Below, in pieces: positions 48,989 to 60,563 of a stretch of DNA of 64,000 nt. The position numbers and the translations under genes were made by a program. Location of the stretch: positions 62,575,666-62,639,665 of the forward strand of contig OY288251.1 of NCBI GenBank assembly GCA_958450325.1. The letters are read 5' to 3'. Origin of the DNA: Agrostemma githago. Taxonomy: Eukaryota > Streptophyta > Magnoliopsida > Caryophyllales > Caryophyllaceae. Below the pieces are notes generated by a model. The model was given only the letters and a program-made list of their open reading frames with translations, had not been told where the DNA came from and made no database searches. Position 1 is the stretch's first letter. Each line of letters begins with the position of its first letter.

Positions 48989-49024
48989 TGTATTTCTCTC
49001 ACGGAACAATGTAGTGCCATTCTT

Positions 49025-49798
49025 ATGAACCAAATACCAAAGAAACTAGAGGATCCCGGTAGTTTTTCTATCCCTTGTCGGGTTGGAAACGTTGTTGTTA
49101 ATCAAGCTTTATGTGACCTTGGGGCTAGTGTTAGTTCGTTATCCTATTCCATTGCTAAGAGACTTAGTGTGAGGGAGATGAGACCCACTAGTATGTCAAT
49201 TCAACTTGCGGATAGGTCCGTCAAATACCCACTTGGGATACTTGAGGATGTACCCGTTCAAGTTGGTAGGTTCTTCATCCCCTCCGATTTTGTTGTCATG
49301 GATATGCCCGAAGACACTATTACCCCCATTATTTTAGGTCGACCTTTTATGGCTAACGGAGGTGCTATAGTTGATGTTAAGAATGGAAAGTTATCATTTA
49401 ACATAGGGAACGAGTCGGTAGAGTTTTCCCTTTCTCAAGCTCTTAAATAACCAATGATTGAACAAATGAATTCCATTGAAGTTATTGACAGTTTGGTTGA
49501 GTATAGCTTGATAGATGATGATAAGCAACAAGATGAACCATTCGACTCTCCACCTCTCAAAGAAGAATGCTTGCATGATGAAAAGGTAGAACCACTACCG
49601 GTGGGTAAGAGTATGGTATCTTCTCCTCCTAATCTTGAACTTAAACCACTCCCCTCTTCCCTCAAATATGCTTTTCTTGAAGGAACTAATTATCCCGTTA
49701 TCGTCAATGCTGCCCTTGATGGACCTCAATTAGAAAAACTTTTGATTGTTTTGAGAAAACACAAAAAGGCCATCGGGTATAGCATTGCCGACCTCTAA
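49025..49798 (+). pseudogene. Athila-type aspartic protease region
   Basis: In the same frame as gag. It holds the protease motif DLGAS (Asp codon at 49115), then a hydrophobic strand and IILGRPFMA, the ILGRPF motif of retropepsins. Stops at 49448 and 49796 interrupt it. The enzyme would cleave the Gag-Pol polyprotein. Confidence 0.8.
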
Positions 49799-49819
49799 GG
49801 CATAAGCCCAAATGTTTGT

Positions 49820-50432
49820 ATGCATAGGATCATCCTTGATGATGACCACCGTCCTTCGGTTGAAGGTCAACGTAGGTTGAACCCCACCATGAAAGAGATT
49901 GTCATGAAGGAAGTCCTCATGTTGTATGAGGCTAAAATTATATACCCAATAACCGGAAGTAAATGGGTTAGCCCCGTACAAGTTGTGCCGAAAAAAGGAG
50001 GAATGACGGTTGTCAAGGGAGAAAAGGGTGAGTCAATTTCTACTAGGACTATTACTGGTTGGCGCATGTGTATAGACTATCGAAAATTGAACACCGCCAC
50101 CATAAAAGACCATTTCCCTCTTCCCTTTGTTGATCAAATGCTTGAAAGATTGGCGCATCATTCTTATTTTTGTTTCCTTGATGGTCATTCCGGATTTCTT
50201 CAAATTCCCATTCATCCCGATGACCAAGAGAAAACCACCTTTACATGTCCCTATGGCACCTATGCTTATAGAAGGATGCTATTTGGACTATGCAATGCGC
50301 CGGGAACATTTCAAAGATGTATGATGGCTATTTTCTCCGATTTTATTGAAAAATCCATTTGATTCTTGTCTTGAAAATCTTGATCAAGTGTTAGCTCGAT
50401 GTGAAGAGTATAGACTTGTTTTGAATTGGTAA
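49820..50432 (+). pseudogene. Athila-type reverse transcriptase, active site deleted
   Basis: RT fingers and palm motifs are visible: KWVSPVQVVPKKGG, WRMCIDYRKLNTATIKDHFP, and FCFLDGHSGFLQIPIH. The frame reaches FSDFIEKSI near 50360. There the sequence jumps directly to the segment that normally lies after the catalytic YxDD motif, with a frame change, so the second catalytic aspartate pair is missing. A TAA at 50430 follows. It cannot be an active polymerase. Confidence 0.82.
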
Positions 50433-50444
50433 AAGTGTCATTTT

Positions 50445-51185
50445 ATGGTTGAACAAGGTGTTGTCCTAGGTCATATTGTGTCTAATAGAGGAGTTGAAGT
50501 CGATAAGGCGAAAGTCTCCGTGATTGAGAACTTGCCACCGCCTACAAATTTCAAAGGGGTGAGGAGTTTTCTAGGTCACGCCGGTTTTTATAGACGATTT
50601 ATTAAAGACTTTTCCAAAATTGCTAAGCCTTTGACTTCTTTGCTTATGAAAGATGCACCTTTTGTTTTTGATGACTCGTGTCTTGAGGCCTTTTGCAGGA
50701 TAAAGACCGCTCTCACTACTACTCCAATTATCAAAGCTCCCGATTGGAATCTTCCATTTGAGATCATGTGCGATGCATCCGATTTTGCCGTTGGCGCCGT
50801 TCTAGGTCAACGGGTTGATAAGAAGCTACATGTGATATACTATGCAAGCAAGACCTTAGATGAAGCCCAATCGAGGTACACCACAACCGAGAAATAGATG
50901 CTTGCCGTTGTCTACGCCATGGAGAAATTCCGAAATTATGTTACCGGTTCCAAAGTCATAATTCACACCGATCACGCGGCAATTCGATACATCATGTCCA
51001 AGAAGAAGACCAAGTCCCGACTCTTTCGGTGGGTGCTCCTTTTACAAGAATTTGATATTGAGATTAAAGACAAAGCCGGATCGGAGAACTTGGTAGCGGA
51101 TCATCTTAGTAGACTAACGGTTAGTAAAGAGAACAATGAAGAAGATGGTATCCCCATCAATGAAGCTATGAGAGATGAGGCCTGA
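50445..51185 (+). pseudogene. Athila-type RT connection and RNase H
   Basis: GHIVSNRGVEVDKAK, then FLGHAGFYRRFIKDFS, then the RNase H part with MCDASDFAVGAVLGQ, YASKTLDEAQ, a TAG (50895) at the usual TTEKE-x-LAVVYA site, HTDHAAIRY and ADHLSRL. The catalytic Asp and Glu positions are present apart from the one at the stop. The end is lost to a stop at 51183 and a frameshift. Confidence 0.82.
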
Positions 51186-51207
51186 TGGCCATTGATATTA
51201 TTACACC

Positions 51208-52505
51208 TTGGTATGCCGATATCGTCAATTTCTTAGTGTCTCACTTTATTTCGGACGATATTCCAAGCAAGAGAGGAAGAAACTACGTTATGAAGCCCGA
51301 CGCTATTATTGGGACGAACCGTATTTGTTTCGTCGTTGTGTAAATGGAATTTACCGGCGATGTGTTACGGCCAAAGAAGGACATAACATTGTGAAGCACC
51401 TTCACTCGACATCTTATGGTGGACACTTGGGCAACCAAAAGACAATTGCCAAGGTTCTCCAAAGCGGGTTTTGGTGGCCTTCCATGTTTAAGGACATTCG
51501 AGCTTTCATTCTCACGTGCGATGCTTGCCAAAGAAGTGGGAATATTACAAGAAGAAATGAGATGCCCCTTCAACCCATCTTGGAGATTGAATTGTTCGAT
51601 GTTTGGGGCATTGATTTCATGGGTCCGTTCACATCCTCTTTTGGTAACAAGTACATTCTAGTCGCGGTTGATTATGTCTCAAAATGGATCGAGGTCATAG
51701 CTTCCCCCACCAATGACTCTAAGGTTGTAATTAAGCTTTTCAAGAATGTAATTTTCCCAAGATCGGTATGCCTAGAGCCATAATTAGTGATGGAGGCTCT
51801 CATTTTAGGAAAGATACCTTTGAGCACCTTCTAAGGAAATATGGTATCACTCACAAGATGTCACTAGCCTACCACCCTCAAGCAAATGGGCAAGCCGAGA
51901 TCTCCAACCGTCAAATCAAGGAAATTTTAGAGAAAGTTGTAAATACACACCGAAAGGGTTGGTCATTGAAGTTGAATGACGCCCTTTGGGCATTGAGAAC
52001 GGCTTACAAAGCGCCGATTAGAACCACTCCTTATCGTCTTGTGTATGGTAAAGCTTGTCATTTACCGGTGGAATTGGAACACAAAACCGAATGGGCAATC
52101 AAAGAGCTAAACTTCGATGAGAGTGTTGTAGGAAACAACCGCCTTCTCCAACTACAAGAATTGGAAGAACTAAGACTCGAAGCCTACAAAAATTCGAAGA
52201 TATACAAAGAACGAACTCGTCAATGGCACGACTCTCGAATACTTCGTAAGGACTTCTCCGTTGGTGATAAGGTATTGCTCTTCAACTCTCGCTTTAAGCT
52301 CTTCCCCAGTAAGTTGAAATCTAAATGGTCGGGTCCATTCGAAGTGACCAAGGTGCAATCATATGGACCAATAGAGTTATCAAGCCCAGAAACCGGGAAA
52401 TTTATGGTTAATGGCCAACGATTGAAGATCTACCACCCCGGTCGCGTTCGTGAGACCCTTGCTACCGTGAAGTTTGGTAAGCTCCCGCTGGGGAGTGTTG
52501 TTTAA
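51208..52505 (+). pseudogene. Athila-type integrase, frameshifted
   Basis: Two overlapping frames together cover an integrase. The N-terminal HHCC zinc site ends in CDACQRSGN. The catalytic core has DFMGPF (first Asp), IISDGGSHF (second Asp) and NGQAEISNRQIKEIL (Glu). The C-terminal part ends at 52505. A one-base loss near 51765 splits the core between the first and second Asp, and the start is also out of frame around 51190-51280. Confidence 0.85.
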
Positions 52506-53174
52506 CCCCCTCTCGAAGTTGATGTAGGTTTGGTGGTATCCTCAACAACCACTACCTTGTATATACGTATCATATTTTCTTTGAGTTTGTTAGTTTTGCT
52601 AGTTTGAGAAGAATGATTGAAATTGGATTTCGCAATGGAGCATAAATTTGGATGAAGATCAAGCTTTTGGAGAAGTTATGGAGCTCAAATGAAGACCACA
52701 AGCATGTTTGTGGGAGATATTGTTATATGTAATATGGGTCGAGTCATATATTTGAATCTTTAGGTGATTATTGAAGAGCCATGAAATGACAAGGCGGAAA
52801 AATGCAGAAAAGAAGACCGCCGGGTGAAACTTCGCCCAGTGAGACTCGACCGGGCGAAACTTCGCCCTACGGAAAGTTGCCAGAAATGCCAGGAACGAAG
52901 AAAATACCACCGGGCGAAATTTCGCCCGGTGAGATTTTCACCGGGTGAAATTTCACCCGGTGGAGAAAAAGTTGGCAAATCGATTTTCACGACGAAAGTC
53001 CGTCGGGTGAAATTTCACCCGATGAGACCCGACCGGGTGAAATTTCACCCGGCGGTGTGACTTGGCCGGATCACCTATACCTTCTATATACTCACTACAT
53101 TTTCATCTCCCTCCAACAATTTACCTCAACATAACTTTCCCTCCAATAATTTTTACACCAAATTTTTACCACTC
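52506..53174 (+). mobile_element. 3' non-coding region of the Athila-type element
   Basis: No gene. It contains a palindrome cluster (52908-53052) similar to the one in the LTR but in different surrounding sequence. It ends where the Tat-like LTR begins. Confidence 0.65.
52908..53052. repeat. Four perfect palindromes (20-24 bp) in 145 bp
   Basis: Perfect palindromes at 52908-52931 (24 bp, CGAAATTTCG centre), 52939-52962 (24 bp, TGAAATTTCA centre), 53003-53022 (20 bp) and 53033-53052 (20 bp, CCGGGTGAAATTTCACCCGG). Weaker relatives lie at 52819 and 52849. Confidence 0.9.
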
Positions 53175-55569
53175 TGTAGACACCCACATTTGACCGCCAG
53201 GTGTCTATAGTAGTTCCCGCCAAACACCCGATGATGATAGGACGTAAACGTGCTTTGATAGACTCGGATATGGGCTTGTAATCATGGACATTTGGTTTAG
53301 ACATTTTAAGGAGTACAAATCTCACAAAACTGACCTCAAATCCAGGCCCAGTGGGCCGTTTTGAGTCAAATAACACTAATTTGGGTCGAAACCGTCACCA
53401 GGGGTAAAATCGTCTTTTAGCGACCGAGTCAAACCCGGTCAAAGATATTTTTTCCCGAGTCACACGAGCTGGCCGTGACACTACACGGTTGATTCGGACT
53501 CAAACACCAAAAAAATCAGCCTTCACAAATATTAAACAAATCTGTTTAAGGATAGAATTCGATCTCAAGTAGGAGTTCTATCCGGAAACCGAAACGAAAT
53601 ACCACCCGAGCTCAGATACTCGGCTGAAACAGCCGAGATATCACCCCAGCCAGCCGAGTTTTTGGCTTCTTCATTAAGAAACGAGAAGTTTGTTCCCTCA
53701 CGAACTCTCGTATTTCCTATCCAAACCGGTGTTTCTTGTCACACAAGCAAGACCACCTCGGTTCCTATAAATAGGACCCTCCCTTCAACCAATAAGACAC
53801 AAAAAATCAGACTGAAAAATACCGAGAAAGTCAGCCAAAAAGCAACATCCAAAATCCCGACGTAATCCCGAAGTAATTCCAAAAAACCGACGAAACCAAT
53901 CCCGTCCGAACCGGCCGAGTCCCCACGTCACACACACATACAAACCACCCAAACCGATACACCTTAACTCACCCACATCATCTCGACGCTCCCGTGTCTA
54001 AGCCACCGTCCGACGAGCCTTATACCGAGAACACAAAGCATGTAGGTTGAGGGTGCAAATCAAACCCGTCTCTTCCCTTTTCTCTCTCCTTCGTCTCGTT
54101 TTTAGTATGGGTCTTGTGTCGTTCCTTTTTTTTATTTTCTAATATCGATACTACTAAAAATTATTTTCCTATATCGAATATTCTTAAAATATGATATCGA
54201 TTCTGTATAATCGAATATCATATCAAAAAGAATTATATTAAGTTTTCGACGAAAGCGTTACATCCTTTTTTACAACTTTTCGTCCAAAATTCCTTTTTCT
54301 AATTTTTCGTTCAAAACAAACTTTTTTTCAAAAGTTTTTCTAAAGTCATTCCGAATATTCGATATCGATTTTATAATCGAATATCGAATACGACGAATAT
54401 CGAAAATATAAACCGGGTATAAATTAATCTATATTTGTACGCGATTTATAACGATTTTCGACAAAAAAATAAAAAACGGACAGACTCGCGTGCGAGTCGC
54501 GCCCGGTCCAGGCGACTCGCGCCCGAGTCTGACCCGATTCTATTTTTTTTTAAGTTTTCGTTCGTTTATTTTTATTATTTTACGAAACGATTTCTAAATT
54601 TACATCTTTTCTAAAACTATTCTAAATATTTGATAATCAACTATCGAATATAACGAATATCGAGAATATTAGGTCGAGTACGAGTTATGCGATATTAGTA
54701 CGCGATTTAATCAAAATTTTCCGAAAAACGTTGTCGATTTCAGGCCACCACGCGACCCGCATTGGTCTCGGGCGAGTCGCGCGGCTCTCGGCCGAGACCC
54801 ATCTTTTTTATTTTATTTTTTTATTATTCTTTCTCGAACATCGTTTTTATACAAAACAACGTTTTAAACAATATTTTTCAGATTTCGATTAATTCTTATT
54901 TTTCCTCGATTTCATATATTTATTTCTTATTATTATTCAATCGTTACTAACCCGTTTTCTCGTGTTTGTAGCAAATTATTCTCTCATATTCTTTTTATCG
55001 TTTTATTAGACTAAAACGAACTCACATGCTAAAATAACTTTGACGTTAGTAGTTTAACATGCATTAAACGACTTAGCAACCCATTTATTTATTTTTCCTC
55101 ACATGTCTTAGGAAAATAATCTCTGCATATCATTTCATCGTCGAACTAACGCGTGTACACCGAAAATCGAACGATATCTTAGTAAAGGCCGCTAAGTGCA
55201 GGCGGGGTTGGGTGTTCTCGCTGAACTTCCCAACACGTACCCTCACCCCTTACTCAGAACCATGGTTTCCGGATGTCCGAAACCATTGGCAACGAGAGTC
55301 ATTCAATATACGATTAACCGCCCAGTCGGCATCGGTATCGATATGCTAAGGGACGAACCCGATAAACTCTGACATCGGAAATGGGCCAGGCTTTAAGTAT
55401 GGCCCACTACGACATAGAGTGGGTTCGAACGGTTCCGAATAACCATAAAATTCGGTGGCGACTCCTACTTCGATTTAAAATTCTATTTGATCCATCTCAT
55501 ATGGAAATTCTATCGCCTCCCCAAAACCCGCGCTTCGCCGCGTCGGGGTGGACCTATGTCATGTCCACA
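53175..55569 (+). repeat. 5' LTR of the coding Tat-like element
   Basis: 2395 bp, TGTAGACACC...TGTCCACA, related along its length to 33603-36003 read on the other strand, with clearly more differences than the two LTRs of that element have from each other. TATA box CCTATAAATAGG at 53764-53775. GC-rich inverted repeat at about 54481-54535. Confidence 0.9.
53764..53775 (+). promoter_or_regulatory. LTR TATA box
   Basis: CCTATAAATAGG, conserved in all three Tat-like LTRs (also 35403-35414 and 41885-41896 on the minus strand). Confidence 0.65.
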
Positions 55570-55572
55570 ATT

Positions 55573-55590
55573 TGGCGACCCCGCTGGGGA
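55573..55590 (+). promoter_or_regulatory. Primer binding site of the coding Tat-like element
   Basis: TGGCGACCCCGCTGGGGA, one base different from the site in the non-autonomous element. A leader of about 1.04 kb without recognised genes follows, up to the gag ATG. Confidence 0.75.
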
Positions 55591-56633
55591 TTAACTGATG
55601 TGTCACTTACCATCGGCATCCTCAGGGTGAGACTCGAAAAGAAATCGTTCGATTAGTAATGTACACGTTTTAGTTCAATGGTTCATGCATAACCCCGTTC
55701 TATCCCGGGCCGGTTACTTGTGACCGACGTCCCACTATACCACGGTGCATTCCCACTTGGGTGCACTAAAGACTTCGATGGCGGAACTCGTTTAGACTTT
55801 GCGGCATGTCCTAAGACCAACTCGGCTTAGGGAGTCCGTCCTCAGTACGAGAAAGCGATCGTTGTTGGTATAGACCCTCTTAGACCGACCGAGACTTAGA
55901 CTAAGAGCATACATGGCGTCGTTATACTGATTCTATGACTACATGCTACTTGATCCTTTTCGGTCTTTTCAAAAAACGTCATTTTTTTCAAAAACTTACA
56001 AACCCATTCTTTTTCAAAACCCGGAAAGCTGCCGAATTTAGGACTTATGATTTTGACTCAAAATAGCCTATTTTTAGCCGGTATGCTGTCCAAACCTTTT
56101 CAAAAAAAAAAGCCCGAAATCTCGGCCCGATACCCTTTTCTCGGTTTTCAAAAAAAAATCGAGCTTTCCAATCCGACTTTGCTCGGTTTTTAAATTCAAA
56201 TTCCCTTTTCAAAATCCTCTTCTTCTTAGGACTTCCCGTATTTAGCAGTGTCGGGTCTTGTCATAAGTTAGAGTCTATAGCGTCGAAACTCCGTCGATCT
56301 TATATCACGGGTTTCCACCCCATCCCAGTCCGCCTTACTTGTCAAGGCACGGCCCACCTTTGTAGGACTAACTCCTACAAAGGGAAGCCCGTTTACACAC
56401 TCGAGTCTCAAGTCTGGGGATTTCTCACGTAGACCTTCCTTCGAACAGGACTAGGCCCACTCTGCCGAATCCTAAGGAAGGCCCACCACTCACGCGTCAT
56501 CCATTTAGAAGTCAGTCTCCGGTTTTCTTTCTAGTCTAGTTTTTCTCGCTCGGGATATACTTTTGATTCTAAGATCTGGGTCAGTTACTGATTACGCGGT
56601 GCCCTTACAGACAGGTCACCCCACACTCGAACC

Positions 56634-59600
56634 ATGACGCAAAAAGCCATAGATGAATTGACCACCTCGTTGGCCCAAATCCAAGACCAACTAAGGAAAA
56701 TGCGGGAAGACCAGATCGCCATCATTACTCGGGTTAGTGCCGTAGAACAGGGAACCCCCAATGCTTCGATCGACGATGACGGGCCTCTAGCCGCATTGGC
56801 CAGTGCAGTCCTCAAACTGCAAGAACAGGTCCACTTGACAACCCAAAGCTCCATCCATACGGAGAATGCTAGGATTTATACCCCACTGATCGATGAACTA
56901 CCCACCAACCTCAATCTGACGGGTTTGCCGATGTTCGAGGGTACTGAAGATCCGGTCCACCATATCCGGGCTTTCAAGGAATTCATGGCCCTTAAAGGGG
57001 TTAAGTCCAACATGTTCAAGCACCTATTCGCTTCTTCTCTCGAGAAGCACCCAAGAGCCTGGTACTACAGACTCGATCCCAAGAAATACAAAACTTGGGA
57101 TGACGTGGCAACGGAATTCGCTCGGAACTACGCCGACAATACGGAAATTCAGACCACCATGCGCACCCTGGAAGTAATGGCCCAGGAACCTAAGGAGGGA
57201 TTCACAAAATACCTTCAACGCTGGAGGGCTGAAAGCGTCAAAATGGTCGATAAGCCCAGTGAAAAGGTGCTGGTTGAAGCCTTTGTCAAGAACCTACTTC
57301 CAGCTTACCGGGTTCATCTCCGGTACGCCATCATACCTAGCTTCGCGGTCCTAACTGAAATGGGAACAAGAATCGAGGATGATCTAAGATTGGAAAGCCT
57401 CACTAAGGCCTCCACTAAGGGATACCAAGGGGCTAGTTCATCAACGAGCAAGCCCGCTACTACTGCTGCCACTCGTAGCATTTTCGACGAGGTAAACGCA
57501 CTCGATACCTCATCCCAGAAGACTACTACTCCCCGGGTATTCACCGACATAGGCACTACCTATGAAAACGCCCTTCAGAGGTTATCATCAAAAGGCCTGA
57601 TCACCCCGATAGGCCCAACACCTGATATCCCGGTTGAACGTCGCTCTAAGGCCTACAACCTTCAGGCCTACTGTCACTATCATCGTGGTAAGGGGCACGA
57701 TACCGAGAAATGTTGGAAACTGAAGCACCTTATCCAAGATCTCATTGAGAGCGGGAAAATCCCTTTACCCAGGGGCAAGCCCAACAACAAAGACAATCCG
57801 TTGGCCACTCACGCCATCTTTTCGGGGGAAGTAGTGGATTGCTCACACCTCATTTCCCCATTTATCCCACAAATAAACGGGATCTGGTGCGATGACGAAG
57901 ATGATGTCTACCTCACCAAAGGGGAAGCTGTCCCCATCACACCCAAGGAGATTCAGAAGGTTAAGTCCAAAGCCTTAGCCACTAGTCAAGCCCTCATCAT
58001 TGCTGAACCACTTAAAGTAGAGTCCGCTCCGGAAGAACCAACTCCTGAAAAGACTCTTGTGAAGCAGCTAAGCAAAACTCGAGTTGACCTCTCTATATGG
58101 CAACTCCTAGTTAGCTCTCAGGAACATCGAGAGGCACTTACTAAGGCCCTCGATCAGGTCAAAATTGACTTTATGGCTACTCCTGCCGAAATGGTAGCCA
58201 CAGTCCTACCCCACCTAAAAAGCAGATCCATAGAAGAAGGCCCACTGATCACCTTCTCCAATGATGATCTACCACCATTCGGGCCGGCCCACAACATGGC
58301 CCTCTACATCACGGTTATCTGCCGTGGAAAGTACCTACCCATGACCCTAATTGACGACGGGTCAGCAGTCAACGTCCTCCCCTTGAGGACCGCCAAAGCT
58401 CTCGGCATTACCGAGGTCGACTATATTCCAACAGCTCAAACCATTCAGGCTTTTGACGGGAGTCCAAAGTCAGTAGCCGGGGCCACAAAACTCACTATCA
58501 TAACCGGCCCGATAGAGAAAGAGCTGGAATTTCAAGTGATCGACGTGACTTCTTCCTTTAACCTTCTTCTAGGAAGACCTTGGATCCATGCAACCAGGGC
58601 CGTGTCCTCCACTTTGCATCGGAAAATCAAGCTGCCTTTGCGTGACACCGTCATCACTATGGAAGCCACACCTATGACTGTGGCTAATTGCAACACCTCG
58701 GGCCGCACCGATCTATGGGGGTTCGATTTCATAGGAGCCATCGAAGAAGATCATCTCTTCCGTCCTTATTTCACCGTCCCCCTAGACCGAATGTTACAGA
58801 ATCTGGGCTTTCTACCAGGAGTTACCTCAAGGTCCGATCTCCCCGCAGGAAAAATTCTCGAAGTTCTGGACAATGGGAGGACTCAAACGGGCTTGGGCTA
58901 CACCCTAACTCCAGAAAACATGGGCCAGACTGAAACCAGTAAGGTCACCTTCGTCACTCCAGTATTCGAGACTGCTCAGACCGGCCTATATCGGCCCACA
59001 CGCCCTGGGGCCCACTTGGCCCAGGACTGCAACTACATACCAGACGACATCTTCGCTCTCATCCAATCCGAAGATGCTAAGAATGCCGAGCCCGCGCTAG
59101 GGTTACTTTTTGGAGAAGAACTCGCAGTTCCAACGCCGAAGGAGGAGCTAGTCAGCCTCATACTCCGCAGTCGCACCTTTGATCCGTCCAAGCTAATCTC
59201 GGAGGTCGGGTCCGGAACCAGAGCTTGGAGGAAGACTGTCAAATGGACTGACAGTCAAGGAAAAACTTACAAGCTGATCACAGGAGAAGGAGAGATGCCA
59301 GAATCTGAGTCTAAGTCTGAGTCAGAGTCCGAGTCAGAGTCTAAGATTGAGTCTAGTAAGTCTGGTGCTAGGGTCAGTCCTGTAACTCCCCCTCTTCCTT
59401 TAGCCATTCCTGGTGCCTCGGGGTCTGTCCCGGGCACCCTACCTATCCCGCCACTGACTAGTGATCAGATGGCAGCTCTTTTCGAGCTCTTTTCTCAATT
59501 CATGATCAATAATAACAACCGTTCTGCTTACGACTTGTCTCATTTTCAAAATTTCAAAAATTTTATGTGCAATGACATTGAGAAACCCGACGAACAGGTA

Positions 59601-60563
59601 TTCTTGCCTCCACATCTGATCGAGCAACTAGAGCAAAGGGAATCCCGCAATCCGGTAATCGAAGACACCGAATCCATCAACGTGGGAACAACCTTAGAGC
59701 CTCAGATGCTTAAGATAGGACTATCCTTAGATCCCGAGGAGAAACAACAATTCATAGTTCTCCTTCAAGAATTCAAAGACGTCTTCGCATGGTCCTACAA
59801 GGACATGCCGGGGATTGATCGCGAAATAGCCGAGCACCATATACCGATCAAGGAAGGGTTCAAGCCGGTTAAACAAAAACTCCGACGCATGAGGCCCGAA
59901 TGGTCCCTCAAAGTCAAGGAGGAAGTCGACAAACAATTCAAAGCTGGGTTTATACGAGTCTCTGAGTATCCAGATTGGGTTGCAAACATAGTACCAGTCC
60001 CTAAAAAGGATGGTAAGGTTCGAGTCTGTGTAGACTTTCGGGATCTTAACAAAGCAAGCCCGAAAGACGATTTCCCGTTGCCACACATCGATATACTGGT
60101 GGACAACACAGCAGATCATGCTCTTCTATCATTTATGGACGGGTATGCAGGGTACAATCAGATAAAAATGGCAGAAGAAGATATGGACAAGACCACCTTC
60201 ATCACACCTTGGGGTACTTATTGCTATACAGTTATGCCATTTGGTCTCATCAATGCCGGGGCCACCTACCAACGAACCGCCACGACTTTATTGCATGACA
60301 TGATGCATAAGGAAGTAGAAGTCTATGTGGACGACATGATCGTCAAATCCAAAGACAGGGACGGTCACATCACCGCCCTGAGAAAGTTCTTTACCCGATT
60401 ACGCAAATACAACATGAGGCTAAACCCTCAAAAATGCAGTTTCGGGGTAACATCTGGTAAATTACTGGGTCATATCGTTAGCCAACGAGGTATAGAAGTC
60501 GATCCAGCCAAAATCAAGGCCATCACCGAGATGCAGCCCCCTAAAACCGAAAAAGAGAGGTAA
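56634..60563 (+). CDS. Tat-like Gag-protease-RT polyprotein, truncated after RT
   Basis: One open frame of 1309 codons. Gag occupies roughly residues 1-420, with an N-terminal coiled-coil-like segment (residues 1-35) and an unusual zinc-type site C347-x2-H350...H355...C360. Protease motif LIDDGSAVNVLP starts at 572 with the likely catalytic Asp574, followed by LLLGRPWIH. A Ser/Glu repeat lies near 888-905. The RT has VPVPKKDGKVRVCVDFRDLN (Asp1134 region), FMDGYAGYNQI and catalytic YVDDM (1231-1235), then LLGHIVSQRGIEVDPAK. The frame stops just after PPKTEKE, where intact elements continue into the RT connection, RNase H and integrase. RT motifs match the Tat/Ogre lineage. No internal stop is present, so it may be young, but it lacks the integration functions. 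Confidence 0.85.
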   Translation: MTQKAIDELTTSLAQIQDQLRKMREDQIAIITRVSAVEQGTPNASIDDDGPLAALASAVLKLQEQVHLTTQSSIHTENARIYTPLIDELPTNLNLTGLPMFEGTEDPVHHIRAFKEFMALKGVKSNMFKHLFASSLEKHPRAWYYRLDPKKYKTWDDVATEFARNYADNTEIQTTMRTLEVMAQEPKEGFTKYLQRWRAESVKMVDKPSEKVLVEAFVKNLLPAYRVHLRYAIIPSFAVLTEMGTRIEDDLRLESLTKASTKGYQGASSSTSKPATTAATRSIFDEVNALDTSSQKTTTPRVFTDIGTTYENALQRLSSKGLITPIGPTPDIPVERRSKAYNLQAYCHYHRGKGHDTEKCWKLKHLIQDLIESGKIPLPRGKPNNKDNPLATHAIFSGEVVDCSHLISPFIPQINGIWCDDEDDVYLTKGEAVPITPKEIQKVKSKALATSQALIIAEPLKVESAPEEPTPEKTLVKQLSKTRVDLSIWQLLVSSQEHREALTKALDQVKIDFMATPAEMVATVLPHLKSRSIEEGPLITFSNDDLPPFGPAHNMALYITVICRGKYLPMTLIDDGSAVNVLPLRTAKALGITEVDYIPTAQTIQAFDGSPKSVAGATKLTIITGPIEKELEFQVIDVTSSFNLLLGRPWIHATRAVSSTLHRKIKLPLRDTVITMEATPMTVANCNTSGRTDLWGFDFIGAIEEDHLFRPYFTVPLDRMLQNLGFLPGVTSRSDLPAGKILEVLDNGRTQTGLGYTLTPENMGQTETSKVTFVTPVFETAQTGLYRPTRPGAHLAQDCNYIPDDIFALIQSEDAKNAEPALGLLFGEELAVPTPKEELVSLILRSRTFDPSKLISEVGSGTRAWRKTVKWTDSQGKTYKLITGEGEMPESESKSESESESESKIESSKSGARVSPVTPPLPLAIPGASGSVPGTLPIPPLTSDQMAALFELFSQFMINNNNRSAYDLSHFQNFKNFMCNDIEKPDEQVFLPPHLIEQLEQRESRNPVIEDTESINVGTTLEPQMLKIGLSLDPEEKQQFIVLLQEFKDVFAWSYKDMPGIDREIAEHHIPIKEGFKPVKQKLRRMRPEWSLKVKEEVDKQFKAGFIRVSEYPDWVANIVPVPKKDGKVRVCVDFRDLNKASPKDDFPLPHIDILVDNTADHALLSFMDGYAGYNQIKMAEEDMDKTTFITPWGTYCYTVMPFGLINAGATYQRTATTLLHDMMHKEVEVYVDDMIVKSKDRDGHITALRKFFTRLRKYNMRLNPQKCSFGVTSGKLLGHIVSQRGIEVDPAKIKAITEMQPPKTEKER

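Larger units (their letters stand above)
44817..53174 (+). mobile_element. Decayed Athila-type Ty3/gypsy element, 3' end displaced
   Basis: 5' LTR, a tRNA-Asp-type primer site, then gag, protease, RT, RNase H and integrase in that order, as in Ty3/gypsy elements. The N-terminal gag and protease style match the Athila lineage. The frame is broken by several stops, at least two frameshifts and an internal deletion. No 3' LTR is seen before the Tat-like element begins at 53175. The remainder is expected beyond the nested insertion. Confidence 0.85.

Noticed and set aside
59727..60119. 130-codon minus-strand frame opposite the Tat-like RT
   Set aside because: Antisense shadow of a conserved RT domain.
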